Shown: positions 5,921 through 14,089 of the stretch, in pieces | Numbering within the stretch: position 1 is the stretch's first letter | Layout: each line of letters opens with the position of its first letter | Assembly (NCBI GenBank): GCA_051881655.1 | Contig: JBJEQH010000074.1 | Coordinates: forward strand, 1-14,977 | From: Heritagella sp051881655 | Lineage (GTDB): Bacteria > Bacillota > Clostridia > Oscillospirales > Acutalibacteraceae | Direction: 5' to 3' | Length of the DNA stretch: 14,977 nt | Notes under the pieces: model-generated | Told to the model about the DNA's origin: nothing | The model's input: only the letters and a program-made list of their open reading frames with translations | The model's database searches: none | Position numbers and translations under genes: made by a program

Positions 5921-8900
5921 TCAAGTGCGCAGAACCACATTTTTTTCGCCCAGCAGCCGCTTCAGTTCCCGCAGCAGCACCTCGTTCCCGTCTACAAACA
6001 GGGATACCGGCGCCCGGATCAGCTTCTTTTCGTCCTCAAAATAGAGGTAAAGGGGCATCCGGCCGTCAAAAATGGCGGTGTACTGCATGGCCTTCCGGTA
6101 TACAAACGACTGGCGGGACGGAAATTTCAGATAGAGGCCGTATTTGGCCGTGTGGGCCTGCGGCGGATGTTCCGTCCTCTCCCGCAGGGCAGCCGCGCCG
6201 TTTGATTGGGAATCCGCCGCCCGTTTGGGCCGGAAAGCCGGGGAAATCCCCGGCATGGGTGCGCCGGGTTTCGGGGCCTCCCACACGCTGTCGCACAGAA
6301 TCTTCGGCTCTTTTTCTTCGGTCAGGCTCAGCTTTCCGCGCAGGCAGACGATGTTCCCCTCCCGCAGAAGGGGGAGGAACCGGCTGTATACCTGGGGGAA
6401 CACCAGCACCTCTGCGCTGCCTGTCATGTCCTCCACCGTCACAAACGCCATAGTCGCATTGGAGCGGGTGACCTTCTGCTTGACCGAGGTGATCAGCCCC
6501 AACACACAGACCGGCTGCTCGTCCCGGTACAGGGGCTCTTCCCCCTCCTCGCCCTGCAGATCCACCAGGCGCACCGCCTCGCCCGCTTCGTACCGGCCCG
6601 CAAATGCCGCCATGGGGTGGCCGCTGATAAACATGCCGGTCACTTCTTTTTCCATATTCAGCAGCTCCTGGGGCGGGTACTCCTCCATCGCGGTCAGCTC
6701 GTAATCGCTGCCGGAGGGGGCATCCTCCTCCGGGGTATCGAAGAAACCGATCTGGCCGTCGATATTCCGGCGGCGGTCCGCATCCAGCTGTTCCAGCAGG
6801 GCGCCCGCTCCGGTCAGCATCTCCCGGCGGTTATACCCCAGGTTATCCAGCGCCCCGCATTTGATCAGGCTCTCCAGGGCGCGGCGGTTCAGCTCGGTGC
6901 CGTACAGCCGTTTGCAGAAATCAATGAAAGAGACATAGGGGCCGTGCTGCTCGCGCTCGTTGACGAGCTTCTGCAAAAAGCCCTCCCCCAGATTTTTAAC
7001 GGCCAAAAGCCCATAGCGGATATGCTCGCCCACCACAGTGAACCCGCGGCCGCTCTCGTTGACGTGGGGCGGCAGCACCCGGATGTTCAGGCGGCTGCAC
7101 TCGCCGATATATTCCGCCACCTTCCCGGTGCTGTCCAGTACGCTGGTCAGCAGGGCCGCCAGGTACTCCCGGGGGTAGTGGTATTTCAGATAGGCGGTCT
7201 GGTACGAAACCGTGGCATAGGCCGCCGCATGGGATTTGTTAAAGGCATAGGAGGCAAAGCTCTCCATCTCGGAGAAAATCTCCAGGGCGATGTCCTCGGG
7301 AACCCCGCGGCGCACGCAGCCCTCCACCAGCACCTTTCCCTGGTCATCCACCAGGCCATGGAGGAAAATCTCCTTTTCCTCGTTCATCACCTTGACCTTT
7401 TTCTTGGACATGGCGCGCCGCACCACATCGGCCCGGCCCAGGGAATAACCGGCCAGCTCGCGGAAAATCTGCATGACCTGCTCCTGATAGACAATGCACC
7501 CATAGGTCACCTTCAGGATTTTTTCCAACCGCGGGTGGCGGTAGGTCACCTTTTCCGGATGATGGCGGTTTTCCACATAGGTGGGGATGAACTTCATGGG
7601 GCCCGGCCGGTACAGGGAGATCACGGCGATCAGATCTTCCAGGGATTCAGGGCGCAGATTCATAATCACCCGCTTCATGCCGGGGGATTCAAACTGGAAA
7701 ACCCCCTGTGTTGCACCGCTTGTCAGCATGTCATACACTGCCCGGTCGTCAAAGGAGATGGATTCCAGCGAGAAATCCGGTTCCCGCTTGCGGATATCCT
7801 GCACGGCATGATCCATCACCGACAGATTTCGCAGCCCCAGAAAATCCATTTTCAAAAGGCCCAGCTCTTCCAGCGTGGTCATGGTGTACTGGGTGACGAC
7901 GGCTTCGTCATTACAGCTCAACGGCACATAGTGCGAAACCGGCTGGTCGGTGATAACCACACCGGCCGCGTGGGTCGAGCTGTGGCGGGGCATCCCCTCG
8001 ATCTTCCGCGCCATATCCAGCAGCTCGCGGATCTGGGGATCGGTTTCATACCGCTCCCGCAGAGAACTGCTGAGCTGAAAAGCGTGCTCCAGCGTCATAT
8101 TCAGCTCCATGGGCACCATTTTGGCCACCGCATCCACCGTGGCATAGGGAATATTCAGTGCCCGGCCCACATCCCGAATGGCGCCGCGGGCCGCCATGGT
8201 GCCGAAGGTGACGATCTGGGCCACGTGGTCACTGCCGTATTTCTGCACCACATAGTCGATCATTTCCTGGCGGCGCTCGTCGCTGAAATCAATGTCAAAA
8301 TCCGGCATGCTGACGCGCTCCGGGTTGAGGAACCGCTCGAACAGCAGGTCGTACCGGATGGGATCAATTCCCGTAATCCCCATGCAGTACGCCGCCAGAC
8401 TGCCGGCGCCGCTGCCCCGCCCCGGCCCCACCGGCAGCTGAATGCTCTTGGCATAGCGGACAAAATCATCCACGATCAGATAGTAGTTGACATACCCCAT
8501 CTGCTCGATGACGCCCATCTCGTACTCCAGCCGGCGCACCACTGATTCCTCCGGATTCTCCCCGTAATGGCGGTGCAGCCCCTCATAGCACAACCGCTTA
8601 AAGTAGGCGAGATTGTCCTCTCCGGTGGGCGGATCAAAGCGGGGCAGCTTCGTATGGCCAAAATCGAATTCCACCTGACAGCGGCGGGCGATCTCCTCCG
8701 TGCGGTCAAAGGCATCCGGCAGCTCCGGAAACAGCGAGCGCATCTCCGGCTCGGACTTCAGATAGAACTCATCCGATCCAAATTCCATGGCGTCCGGGTC
8801 ATCCACCGTATGGTTGGTCTGGATGCACAAAAGGACCTTGTGCATCCGGCTGTCCTCTTTTTTCAGGTAATGACAGTCGTTGGTCACCACCAGAGGGATC

Positions 8901-9490
8901 CCCGTCTCCCGGGAGAGACGGATCAGGCCGCTGTTCACCGCCTTCTGCTCCCGCAGAGAGTGGTCCTGCAGCTCGAGGAAGAAGTGGTCCTCCCCGAAAA
9001 TCTGCCGGTAGCGCAGGGCGTTCTGCCTGGCACGGTCGTAGTCGCCCGCGGACAGGCAGCGGGGAATTTCCCCCGCCAGACAGGCCGACAGCGCGATCAG
9101 CCCCTCGTGATACTGCTCCAGCAGTTCCCAGTCCACCCGGGGCTTGCGGTAGAATCCCTCGGTCCAGGCGCGGGACACCATGGCAATCAGGTTCTGGTAC
9201 CCCGTGTTGTTCTCGCACAGCAAAACCAGATGGCGGGAATCTCCGTCCAGTTCGTACACCCGGTCCATGCGGGAGCGGGCCGCCACATAGACCTCGCACC
9301 CGATCACCGGATGAATCCCCCGTTTTTTGGCTTCTTTATAAAAATCCACGGCGCCATACATAACGCCGTGGTCCGTGATTGCCACGCTGTCCTGTCCCAA
9401 TTCGCACACCTGGTCGAGCAGCTTTCCGATGCGGCAGGCCCCATCGAGCAGGCTGTACTCGGTATGCACATGCAAATGGGCAAAGCTCAT
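5921..9490 (-). CDS. dnaE: DNA polymerase III alpha subunit, DnaE type
   Basis: Cytoplasmic replicative polymerase subunit of 1189 residues. In Firmicutes with PolC, DnaE extends RNA primers, mainly on the lagging strand. The N-terminal PHP domain (about 1-270) shows metal-site residues H7, H9, D16, H41, E66, C137, D205 and H207. The polymerase core carries VGPGRGSGAGS (about 354-364) and the catalytic aspartates D399 and D401 (in PDFDIDF) and D549 (LLKMDF). A helix-hairpin-helix region follows at about 860-890. An OB-fold nucleic-acid-binding segment lies at about 995-1060. A C-terminal domain (YLYFEDE to ENVVL) is present, making it longer than B. subtilis DnaE (about 1115). The start is certain: AGGAGG lies seven bases upstream, and the ATG overlaps the whiA stop as ATGA, implying translational coupling. 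Confidence 0.98.
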   Translation of the reverse strand: MSFAHLHVHTEYSLLDGACRIGKLLDQVCELGQDSVAITDHGVMYGAVDFYKEAKKRGIHPVIGCEVYVAARSRMDRVYELDGDSRHLVLLCENNTGYQNLIAMVSRAWTEGFYRKPRVDWELLEQYHEGLIALSACLAGEIPRCLSAGDYDRARQNALRYRQIFGEDHFFLELQDHSLREQKAVNSGLIRLSRETGIPLVVTNDCHYLKKEDSRMHKVLLCIQTNHTVDDPDAMEFGSDEFYLKSEPEMRSLFPELPDAFDRTEEIARRCQVEFDFGHTKLPRFDPPTGEDNLAYFKRLCYEGLHRHYGENPEESVVRRLEYEMGVIEQMGYVNYYLIVDDFVRYAKSIQLPVGPGRGSGAGSLAAYCMGITGIDPIRYDLLFERFLNPERVSMPDFDIDFSDERRQEMIDYVVQKYGSDHVAQIVTFGTMAARGAIRDVGRALNIPYATVDAVAKMVPMELNMTLEHAFQLSSSLRERYETDPQIRELLDMARKIEGMPRHSSTHAAGVVITDQPVSHYVPLSCNDEAVVTQYTMTTLEELGLLKMDFLGLRNLSVMDHAVQDIRKREPDFSLESISFDDRAVYDMLTSGATQGVFQFESPGMKRVIMNLRPESLEDLIAVISLYRPGPMKFIPTYVENRHHPEKVTYRHPRLEKILKVTYGCIVYQEQVMQIFRELAGYSLGRADVVRRAMSKKKVKVMNEEKEIFLHGLVDDQGKVLVEGCVRRGVPEDIALEIFSEMESFASYAFNKSHAAAYATVSYQTAYLKYHYPREYLAALLTSVLDSTGKVAEYIGECSRLNIRVLPPHVNESGRGFTVVGEHIRYGLLAVKNLGEGFLQKLVNEREQHGPYVSFIDFCKRLYGTELNRRALESLIKCGALDNLGYNRREMLTGAGALLEQLDADRRRNIDGQIGFFDTPEEDAPSGSDYELTAMEEYPPQELLNMEKEVTGMFISGHPMAAFAGRYEAGEAVRLVDLQGEEGEEPLYRDEQPVCVLGLITSVKQKVTRSNATMAFVTVEDMTGSAEVLVFPQVYSRFLPLLREGNIVCLRGKLSLTEEKEPKILCDSVWEAPKPGAPMPGISPAFRPKRAADSQSNGAAALRERTEHPPQAHTAKYGLYLKFPSRQSFVYRKAMQYTAIFDGRMPLYLYFEDEKKLIRAPVSLFVDGNEVLLRELKRLLGEKNVVLRT

Positions 9491-10407
9491 GGTTTTTCCT
9501 CCTCTTTTTCCGCACTGTCCGCCATCTCCATCAGCCGCTGCAGGCGGTGGTTGACCCCGCTGCGCGTCAGGGACAGGCGCTCGCCCATCTCCCGCAGGCT
9601 CATCTCCGGCTCCTCCAGGCGGAGCTGCAGCACCTCCCGCAGATCATCGGGCAGGGTATCCGGCGGCATCTTCCGGATCAGGCGCTGAAAAGCCGCCACC
9701 TGCCGGGCCGAGGCCGACATGGTTTTATCGAGATTGGCGGTTTCAAAATTGGCCTTGCGGTTGATGTCATTGCGGACCTGTTTGCGCATCTTCTGCTGCA
9801 TCAGCTCCATGGCGGCGCCCGGCGCCCCCAGATAGGTGAGCAGGTCGGTGATCTCCTCACTGCTTTTTAAGTAAACAATCTGCGCGCCCTTTCGCGGCGA
9901 CACATTCACCTGGAGGGAGAGCGGCTCTGCCTCCCGCAGCAGGGTAACCAAATCCCCCGCCAGCTTTCGATAGGGAACCACAAATTCCAGATGGTAATCC
10001 TTCTGCGGGTCCGTCACCGTCCCGCAGGTGAGAAAGGCGCCGCGGATGAACCAGGACATACAGCACTCGTTTTCCAGCACCGCGCGGTTCAGCCGCAGAT
10101 TCAGTTCCTGCCCGGTATAGCCGAAGGATTCCAAAAAGCGCAGGCGCTGGTCCTCCCCCGGAATCCGCAGCACCGAGGACCCTCCCCGGCGCATATTGGT
10201 CTCGATCTCGCAGAAAACCCCGCAGGTCTCCCCGATATCCAGGGCCAGTCGGTGCACCAGCTCGCTGTTCTCCGAGACAAACGTCCCCTCTTTTCGGGTA
10301 AACAGGTGGGTAAACAGCGCCATACCGAAGCACTCGGCACGGCGGCAACACGCCCTTTGCGGCACGGCCCGACAGATTTCTTTTTTCACACGGCTGGCAA
10401 ACGACAC
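9487..10407 (-). CDS. whiA: WhiA family DNA-binding regulator
   Basis: WhiA controls sporulation septation genes in Streptomyces and influences division and chromosome segregation in Bacillus; it is conserved across Gram-positives. The N-terminal part has the homing-endonuclease-like fold, with RGAFL (about 122-126) and a TDPQKDYHLE segment. The conserved RNDINRKANFETANLDKT motif follows at about 213-229. A C-terminal helix-turn-helix (SLREMGERLSLTRSGVNHRL) lies at about 270-289. I chose the GTG at 10407 because it gives MSFASRVKKEI, which matches the usual WhiA start. A GTG four codons earlier (10419) is possible, close behind AGGAAAGG. The gene follows rapZ closely and overlaps dnaE by four bases. 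In Bacillus, yvcK sits between rapZ and whiA; here it does not. Confidence 0.95.
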   Translation of the reverse strand: MSFASRVKKEICRAVPQRACCRRAECFGMALFTHLFTRKEGTFVSENSELVHRLALDIGETCGVFCEIETNMRRGGSSVLRIPGEDQRLRFLESFGYTGQELNLRLNRAVLENECCMSWFIRGAFLTCGTVTDPQKDYHLEFVVPYRKLAGDLVTLLREAEPLSLQVNVSPRKGAQIVYLKSSEEITDLLTYLGAPGAAMELMQQKMRKQVRNDINRKANFETANLDKTMSASARQVAAFQRLIRKMPPDTLPDDLREVLQLRLEEPEMSLREMGERLSLTRSGVNHRLQRLMEMADSAEKEEEKP

Positions 10408-10445
10408 GGCCCCGTCCACCCTTTCCTGAAAATTTTTAAAGATCC

Positions 10446-11297
10446 TTATTTGCGGATATCGCGGTGCTGTACACTGACGCGCTGTCCCTTCTCCGTCAAA
10501 TGGGAATACAGGTGCTGGGCAATTGCCACGGACCGGTGATGGCCGCCGGTACAGCCGATGGCGATGACCAGCTGGCTTTTTCCCTCGGAACAGTACAGCG
10601 GAAGCATGTAATCCACCAGATCCAGCAGGCGGGTGACAAAGCCCTGGGTCTCCGGCCAGCGCATCACATACTCGCGCACGGGCTCGTCCAGACCGGTCTG
10701 CTGGCGCAGTTCATCCACATAATAGGGATTGGGCAGGCACCGCACATCAAACAGCAGGTCCGATTCGGTGGGGATCCCGTGCTTAAACCCAAAGCTCATG
10801 CAGTGGATGGACAGCGCATCGCTGATCTCCCCCAAAAACAGGGTACTCATGCGCTGCTTCAGCTGGGCCGTGGTCAGATAGGTGGTATCCACCACATAAT
10901 CCGCACACTCCCGCAGAGGTCGCAGCATCTCCCGCTCCAGACTGACGGCCTCCTCCAGGGACCCCTGATACCGGTCCGCCAGCGGATGGCGGCGCCGGGT
11001 CTCCTGATAACGGTGGATCAGCACGGTATCCGAGGCATCCAGGAAGAGAATCCGGAATTCGCACTGGGCCGCGCGCATGGATTCCAGCACCTCCATCAGG
11101 TCGCTGAAGAGCTCGCCGGCGCGGATATCCGTCACCACGGCCACCTTTTCGCTTTTGGTCTGCTTGCACAGGTCAAAAATCGTGGGGATCAGCTTGGCCG
11201 GCAAATTGTCCACACAGAAAAAACCGATATCCTCCATGGCGTGCATGGCACGGGTTTTTCCGGCACCGGAAAGCCCGGTCACAACGACGAATTCCAT
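10446..11297 (-). CDS. rapZ: RapZ/YvcJ family nucleotide-binding protein
   Basis: A P-loop protein of 283 residues. The E. coli homologue is an RNA-binding adaptor controlling the glmS small RNAs. The B. subtilis homologue YvcJ hydrolyses nucleotides and affects competence. The Walker A motif GLSGAGKT spans 8-15, with acidic segments CVDNLP (28-33) and VTDIRAG (55-61) behind it. The characteristic C-terminal motif AIGCTGGHHRSV begins at about 246, then QHRDIRK at the end. The ATG at 11297 is 22 bases after the murB stop, with a modest Shine-Dalgarno (AAAGGA). In Clostridia the gene commonly sits between cell-wall and whiA genes, consistent with a link to amino-sugar and envelope metabolism. 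Which activity it has here cannot be read from sequence. Confidence 0.96.
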   Translation of the reverse strand: MEFVVVTGLSGAGKTRAMHAMEDIGFFCVDNLPAKLIPTIFDLCKQTKSEKVAVVTDIRAGELFSDLMEVLESMRAAQCEFRILFLDASDTVLIHRYQETRRRHPLADRYQGSLEEAVSLEREMLRPLRECADYVVDTTYLTTAQLKQRMSTLFLGEISDALSIHCMSFGFKHGIPTESDLLFDVRCLPNPYYVDELRQQTGLDEPVREYVMRWPETQGFVTRLLDLVDYMLPLYCSEGKSQLVIAIGCTGGHHRSVAIAQHLYSHLTEKGQRVSVQHRDIRK

Positions 11298-11319
11298 CCT
11301 CTTGTCATCCTTTCCTTGC

Positions 11320-12237
11320 TCAGCGTCCGATCAGGCGCACCTCACACTCCAGCTGCACACCGGTATCCCGGCGCACAGCCTCTTTCACCTTTTCCACCAC
11401 GTCCAGCACATCCTGGCAGGTTCCGTTCTGATCGTTGACCACAAACCCCGAGTGCTTTGGGCTGACCTGGGCGCCGCCCACACGCAGCCCCTTCAGGCCG
11501 CACTGCTCGATTAAAGCCGCGGCAAAGTACCCCTCGGGCCGTTTGAACGTACTGCCGGAGCTGGGCAGGTCATAGGGCTGCTTTTCACACCGCAGCCGCA
11601 TCAAATGCTCCATCCGGGCGCCAATCTGCGCCGGGTCCCCCGGCTGCAGCCGCAGCCGCAGGCTGAGAATAATGCCGTCCGTCTCCATAAAAACGCTGTG
11701 GCGATAGGAGAGCTGAAGCTCCTCGCCCTGAAACTCTCCCACGGTGCCGTCCGGGCGCATATACCGCACCGCTGTCAGCACATCCCGCATTTCTCCTTTA
11801 TAGGCGCCGGCGTTCATATAGGCCGCCCCGCCCGCACTGCCCGGGATTCCCCAGGCAAATTCCAATCCGCTCAGGCTGTTCTCCCGCGCAAAGGCGCACA
11901 CCGAGGCAAGGGACGCCCCGGCCCCGCAGATAACCTCGTTCCCCTCCCGGCGAATCCGGCGCAGGTCATCCACCAGATAGAGCACCACCCCTTCAATTCC
12001 CCGGTCACTGACCAGCAGGTTGCTGCCGCGTCCCACCAGATAATAGGGCAGCCCCTCCTCCCGGCAGCAGAGAAGGACCTTGCGCAGGGCCTCTTCCGTG
12101 GGGACCCGCAAAAACAGATCCGCCGGTCCGCCGACCCGCATGGTCACATGCTGCTTCATGGGTTCATCCCGCTTCACCGAACAGCCGCAGGCGGCTCCCA
12201 ATTGGGCCACCCGATCCAGAGATTCCTGTTTTGCCAT
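11320..12237 (-). CDS. murB: UDP-N-acetylenolpyruvoylglucosamine reductase
   Basis: NADPH- and FAD-dependent reduction of UDP-GlcNAc-enolpyruvate to UDP-MurNAc, an early cytoplasmic step of peptidoglycan synthesis. FAD-binding elements are GRGSN (69-73) and IPGSAGGAAYMNAGAY (131-146). SYRHS (177-181) follows. The proton-donor serine is Ser229 in GSTFKRP, and the C-terminal catalytic glutamate is probably Glu299. The short loop architecture and 305-residue length fit the type II enzymes of Gram-positives (B. subtilis about 303). I chose ATG 12237 because AAGGAGA sits eight to nine bases upstream. An alternative GTG at 12267 would overlap the previous stop and add ten non-conserved residues. 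Confidence 0.97.
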   Translation of the reverse strand: MAKQESLDRVAQLGAACGCSVKRDEPMKQHVTMRVGGPADLFLRVPTEEALRKVLLCCREEGLPYYLVGRGSNLLVSDRGIEGVVLYLVDDLRRIRREGNEVICGAGASLASVCAFARENSLSGLEFAWGIPGSAGGAAYMNAGAYKGEMRDVLTAVRYMRPDGTVGEFQGEELQLSYRHSVFMETDGIILSLRLRLQPGDPAQIGARMEHLMRLRCEKQPYDLPSSGSTFKRPEGYFAAALIEQCGLKGLRVGGAQVSPKHSGFVVNDQNGTCQDVLDVVEKVKEAVRRDTGVQLECEVRLIGR

Positions 12238-12263
12238 GGCTTTGTTCTCCTTTTCCGCGTGAA

Positions 12264-12995
12264 TCACTCTTCATCCAGCACATGCGTGTAGGTGCGCAGA
12301 TACTGCGAAAACCGCCCCACGTCCGTATTGAGAATCAGTTCCTCGGGGAAATCCAGTTCCCGGAGCATCGCAAGCGCTTTGTCACATTCCGCAAGATGGG
12401 CGGAAAAATGGGCATCGCTGTTCACCACCACCGGCACGCCGTACTTTTTGCAGGTCAGCGCGATCTGACAGCAGTTGGGAATAAAATCGGCCCGCACGGC
12501 AAACGAGTGCGCATTGATCTCCACCAGCTTTCCCTGGCGGCCGAATTCGGGAATCACCGTCTCATAATCGTACCGGTACACCGGGCTGCCGCTGTGCCCA
12601 ATCACCCGCACATAGGGATTTTTGGCGATCTCCAACCACATATGGGTGCACATCTCCACCGTGGGTTTCACCGGCGGCATACAGACATCGTGGACAGAGG
12701 CCACCACCCAGTCCAGCTTGGCAAGCTCCCATTCCTCGATATCCAGCTTTCCGTTAAAGTCGCACAGATTTGCTTCGGCCCCGCGCAGCACATAGACCCC
12801 GTGCATTTTATGGGGAATCTCGACCATATTGCTGAAATACCATTGCCCCGGGGCGCCGGGCATGGAATAGGCGTGGTCGGTCAGTCCAATCGCGAACAGC
12901 CCCATCTCCGAAGCCCGGCGGATCATCTCCTCCGGGGTGCTGTACGCATGGGTGGACATCAGCGTGTGCGTGTGGGTATCGGCAATCAGTTTCAT
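12264..12995 (-). CDS. PHP-family phosphatase, YcdX-like
   Basis: A 243-residue cytoplasmic metal-dependent hydrolase of the PHP superfamily, resembling E. coli YcdX, a trinuclear zinc protein with phosphatase activity. All nine metal ligands of that family can be placed: H8, H10, H16, H41, E74, H102, H134, D194 and H196. The early STHAYST sequence closely matches YcdX. The substrate is not known and the genuine histidinol-phosphatase reaction is not implied. The ATG has AAGGAGAG upstream; its first bases are the hprK stop codon (TAAGGAGAG), so the two genes are probably translationally coupled. It lies between hprK and murB in the operon, suggesting a sugar-phosphate or nucleotide role, but that is inference. 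Confidence 0.9.
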   Translation of the reverse strand: MKLIADTHTHTLMSTHAYSTPEEMIRRASEMGLFAIGLTDHAYSMPGAPGQWYFSNMVEIPHKMHGVYVLRGAEANLCDFNGKLDIEEWELAKLDWVVASVHDVCMPPVKPTVEMCTHMWLEIAKNPYVRVIGHSGSPVYRYDYETVIPEFGRQGKLVEINAHSFAVRADFIPNCCQIALTCKKYGVPVVVNSDAHFSAHLAECDKALAMLRELDFPEELILNTDVGRFSQYLRTYTHVLDEE

Positions 12996-13007
12996 GTTTC
13001 TCTCTCC

Positions 13008-13970
13008 TTACAGTTTCAGTTCCCGGGTGTTGCCCACACTCTCGGCTGAAACATCCATTCCCAAATTGGCCAGCAGCTCCTGGGCCGCATTGTATCCCAT
13101 CTTTTTCTGGCGGTTGTTCATGGCCGCCACCTCGATGATAATGGCCAGGTTCCGGCCGGGCTTCACCGGTATGGTCAGCACCGGCACCTGCACCCCCAGA
13201 ATCTCGGTGTACTCGTTGTCGATTCCCATGCGGTCATAGACCTTCGCACTGTCCCAGATTTCCAGGTTAATCGCCATATCAATTTTTTCCGTCAGCTTTA
13301 CCGCGCCCATACCGAAGATGCGCCGGGCGTTGATAATCCCGATCCCGCGCAGCTCGATAAAATGGCGGATATTCTCGGGCGCCGTTCCCACCAGCGAATG
13401 GCTGGACACCCGGCGGATTTCCACGGCGTCGTCGGCGATCAACCGGTGTCCGCGCTTGATCAGCTCGATGGCTGTCTCACTTTTTCCCACACCGCTGTCT
13501 CCCACCAGCAGAATGCCCTCGCCGAAAACCTCGACCAGAACCCCGTGGCGGGTAATGCGGGGCGCCAACTCCACATTCAAATAGGAGACCAGGGCACCGA
13601 CCAGCTCGGTGGTGGTATCCGCGCTGCGCAGAATGGCAATCCGGTTCTCCTTGGCCGCCTTCAGCATCCCCTCCGGCATCTCCTGATTCCGGGAGAGAAT
13701 CACCAGCGCCGGTTTCCGGGAGAAAAACTCGCTCAAAACTTCATGGCGCTTTTCGGGCTCCATCTCATTGAGCAGGGCGACCTCGGCCCGGCCGAGAACC
13801 TGCACCCGTTTTTCATCAAAATAGTCAAAAAAACCCGATAGTTCGATACCCGGACGATTGATGTCGCGGGAGGAAATAGTGATTTCCTCGGCCGAAGCGG
13901 GAAGATAGACCTCCTGCAGGCGGATCTCCTTCATAATTTTGGCAATCGATACGCTGAATACTGACGGCAT
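13008..13970 (-). CDS. hprK: HPr kinase/phosphorylase
   Basis: Bifunctional enzyme that phosphorylates and dephosphorylates Ser46 of HPr (and Crh), the central switch of carbon catabolite repression in Firmicutes. It has 320 residues; B. subtilis HprK has 310. The N-terminal domain includes INRPGIELSGFFDYF (about 37-51). The catalytic domain has His142, the P-loop GDSGVGKS (157-164) and the following SETAIELIKRGHRLIADD, with Asp180/181. The family signature IELRGIGIINARRIFG spans 205-220, followed by PVKPGRNLAIIIEVAAMN. The ATG at 13970 has GAGGGGG nine bases upstream. It is the first gene of the operon running to dnaE. No HPr or Crh gene lies in the window, so its substrate is encoded elsewhere. 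Confidence 0.98.
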   Translation of the reverse strand: MPSVFSVSIAKIMKEIRLQEVYLPASAEEITISSRDINRPGIELSGFFDYFDEKRVQVLGRAEVALLNEMEPEKRHEVLSEFFSRKPALVILSRNQEMPEGMLKAAKENRIAILRSADTTTELVGALVSYLNVELAPRITRHGVLVEVFGEGILLVGDSGVGKSETAIELIKRGHRLIADDAVEIRRVSSHSLVGTAPENIRHFIELRGIGIINARRIFGMGAVKLTEKIDMAINLEIWDSAKVYDRMGIDNEYTEILGVQVPVLTIPVKPGRNLAIIIEVAAMNNRQKKMGYNAAQELLANLGMDVSAESVGNTRELKL

Positions 13971-14014
13971 GGTATTGTGCCCCCTCGTTCCTAATATACG
14001 CAGTTTGTTCTTTT

Positions 14015-14020
14015 ATTATA
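14015..14020 (-). promoter_or_regulatory. Probable promoter of the hprK-dnaE operon
   Basis: A perfect TATAAT (14015-14020, minus strand) lies 44 bases before the hprK start. It follows directly after the upstream terminator. The -35 position falls in a T-run of that terminator, a poor match to TTGACA. A second, weaker TATATT occurs nearer the gene (about 13993-13998). Placement between a terminator and the first gene supports a real start; strength is uncertain. Confidence 0.5.
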
Positions 14021-14037
14021 GCGCAAAACCGGGAAAG

Positions 14038-14076
14038 AAAAAAGCCCCTTTTCTCCCATCGGGGAGAAAAGAGGCT
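14038..14076 (-). terminator. Intrinsic terminator of the PASTA kinase gene
   Basis: The arms AGCCCCTTTTCTCCC (14043-14057) and GGGAGAAAAGAGGCT (14062-14076) pair over 15 positions with one mismatch, around a four-base loop. On the minus strand six T residues follow (14038-14043). It lies 14 bases after the kinase stop and isolates that gene from hprK. Confidence 0.92.
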
Positions 14077-14089
14077 CTTCCTTTTTCGA

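Noticed and set aside
6206..8545. Very long plus-strand ORF (779 codons) opposite dnaE
   Set aside because: The sense frame encodes a complete DnaE with conserved motifs throughout. The antisense product has low complexity (His/Gln/Gly/Leu-rich), no ribosome binding site of note and no recognisable domain.
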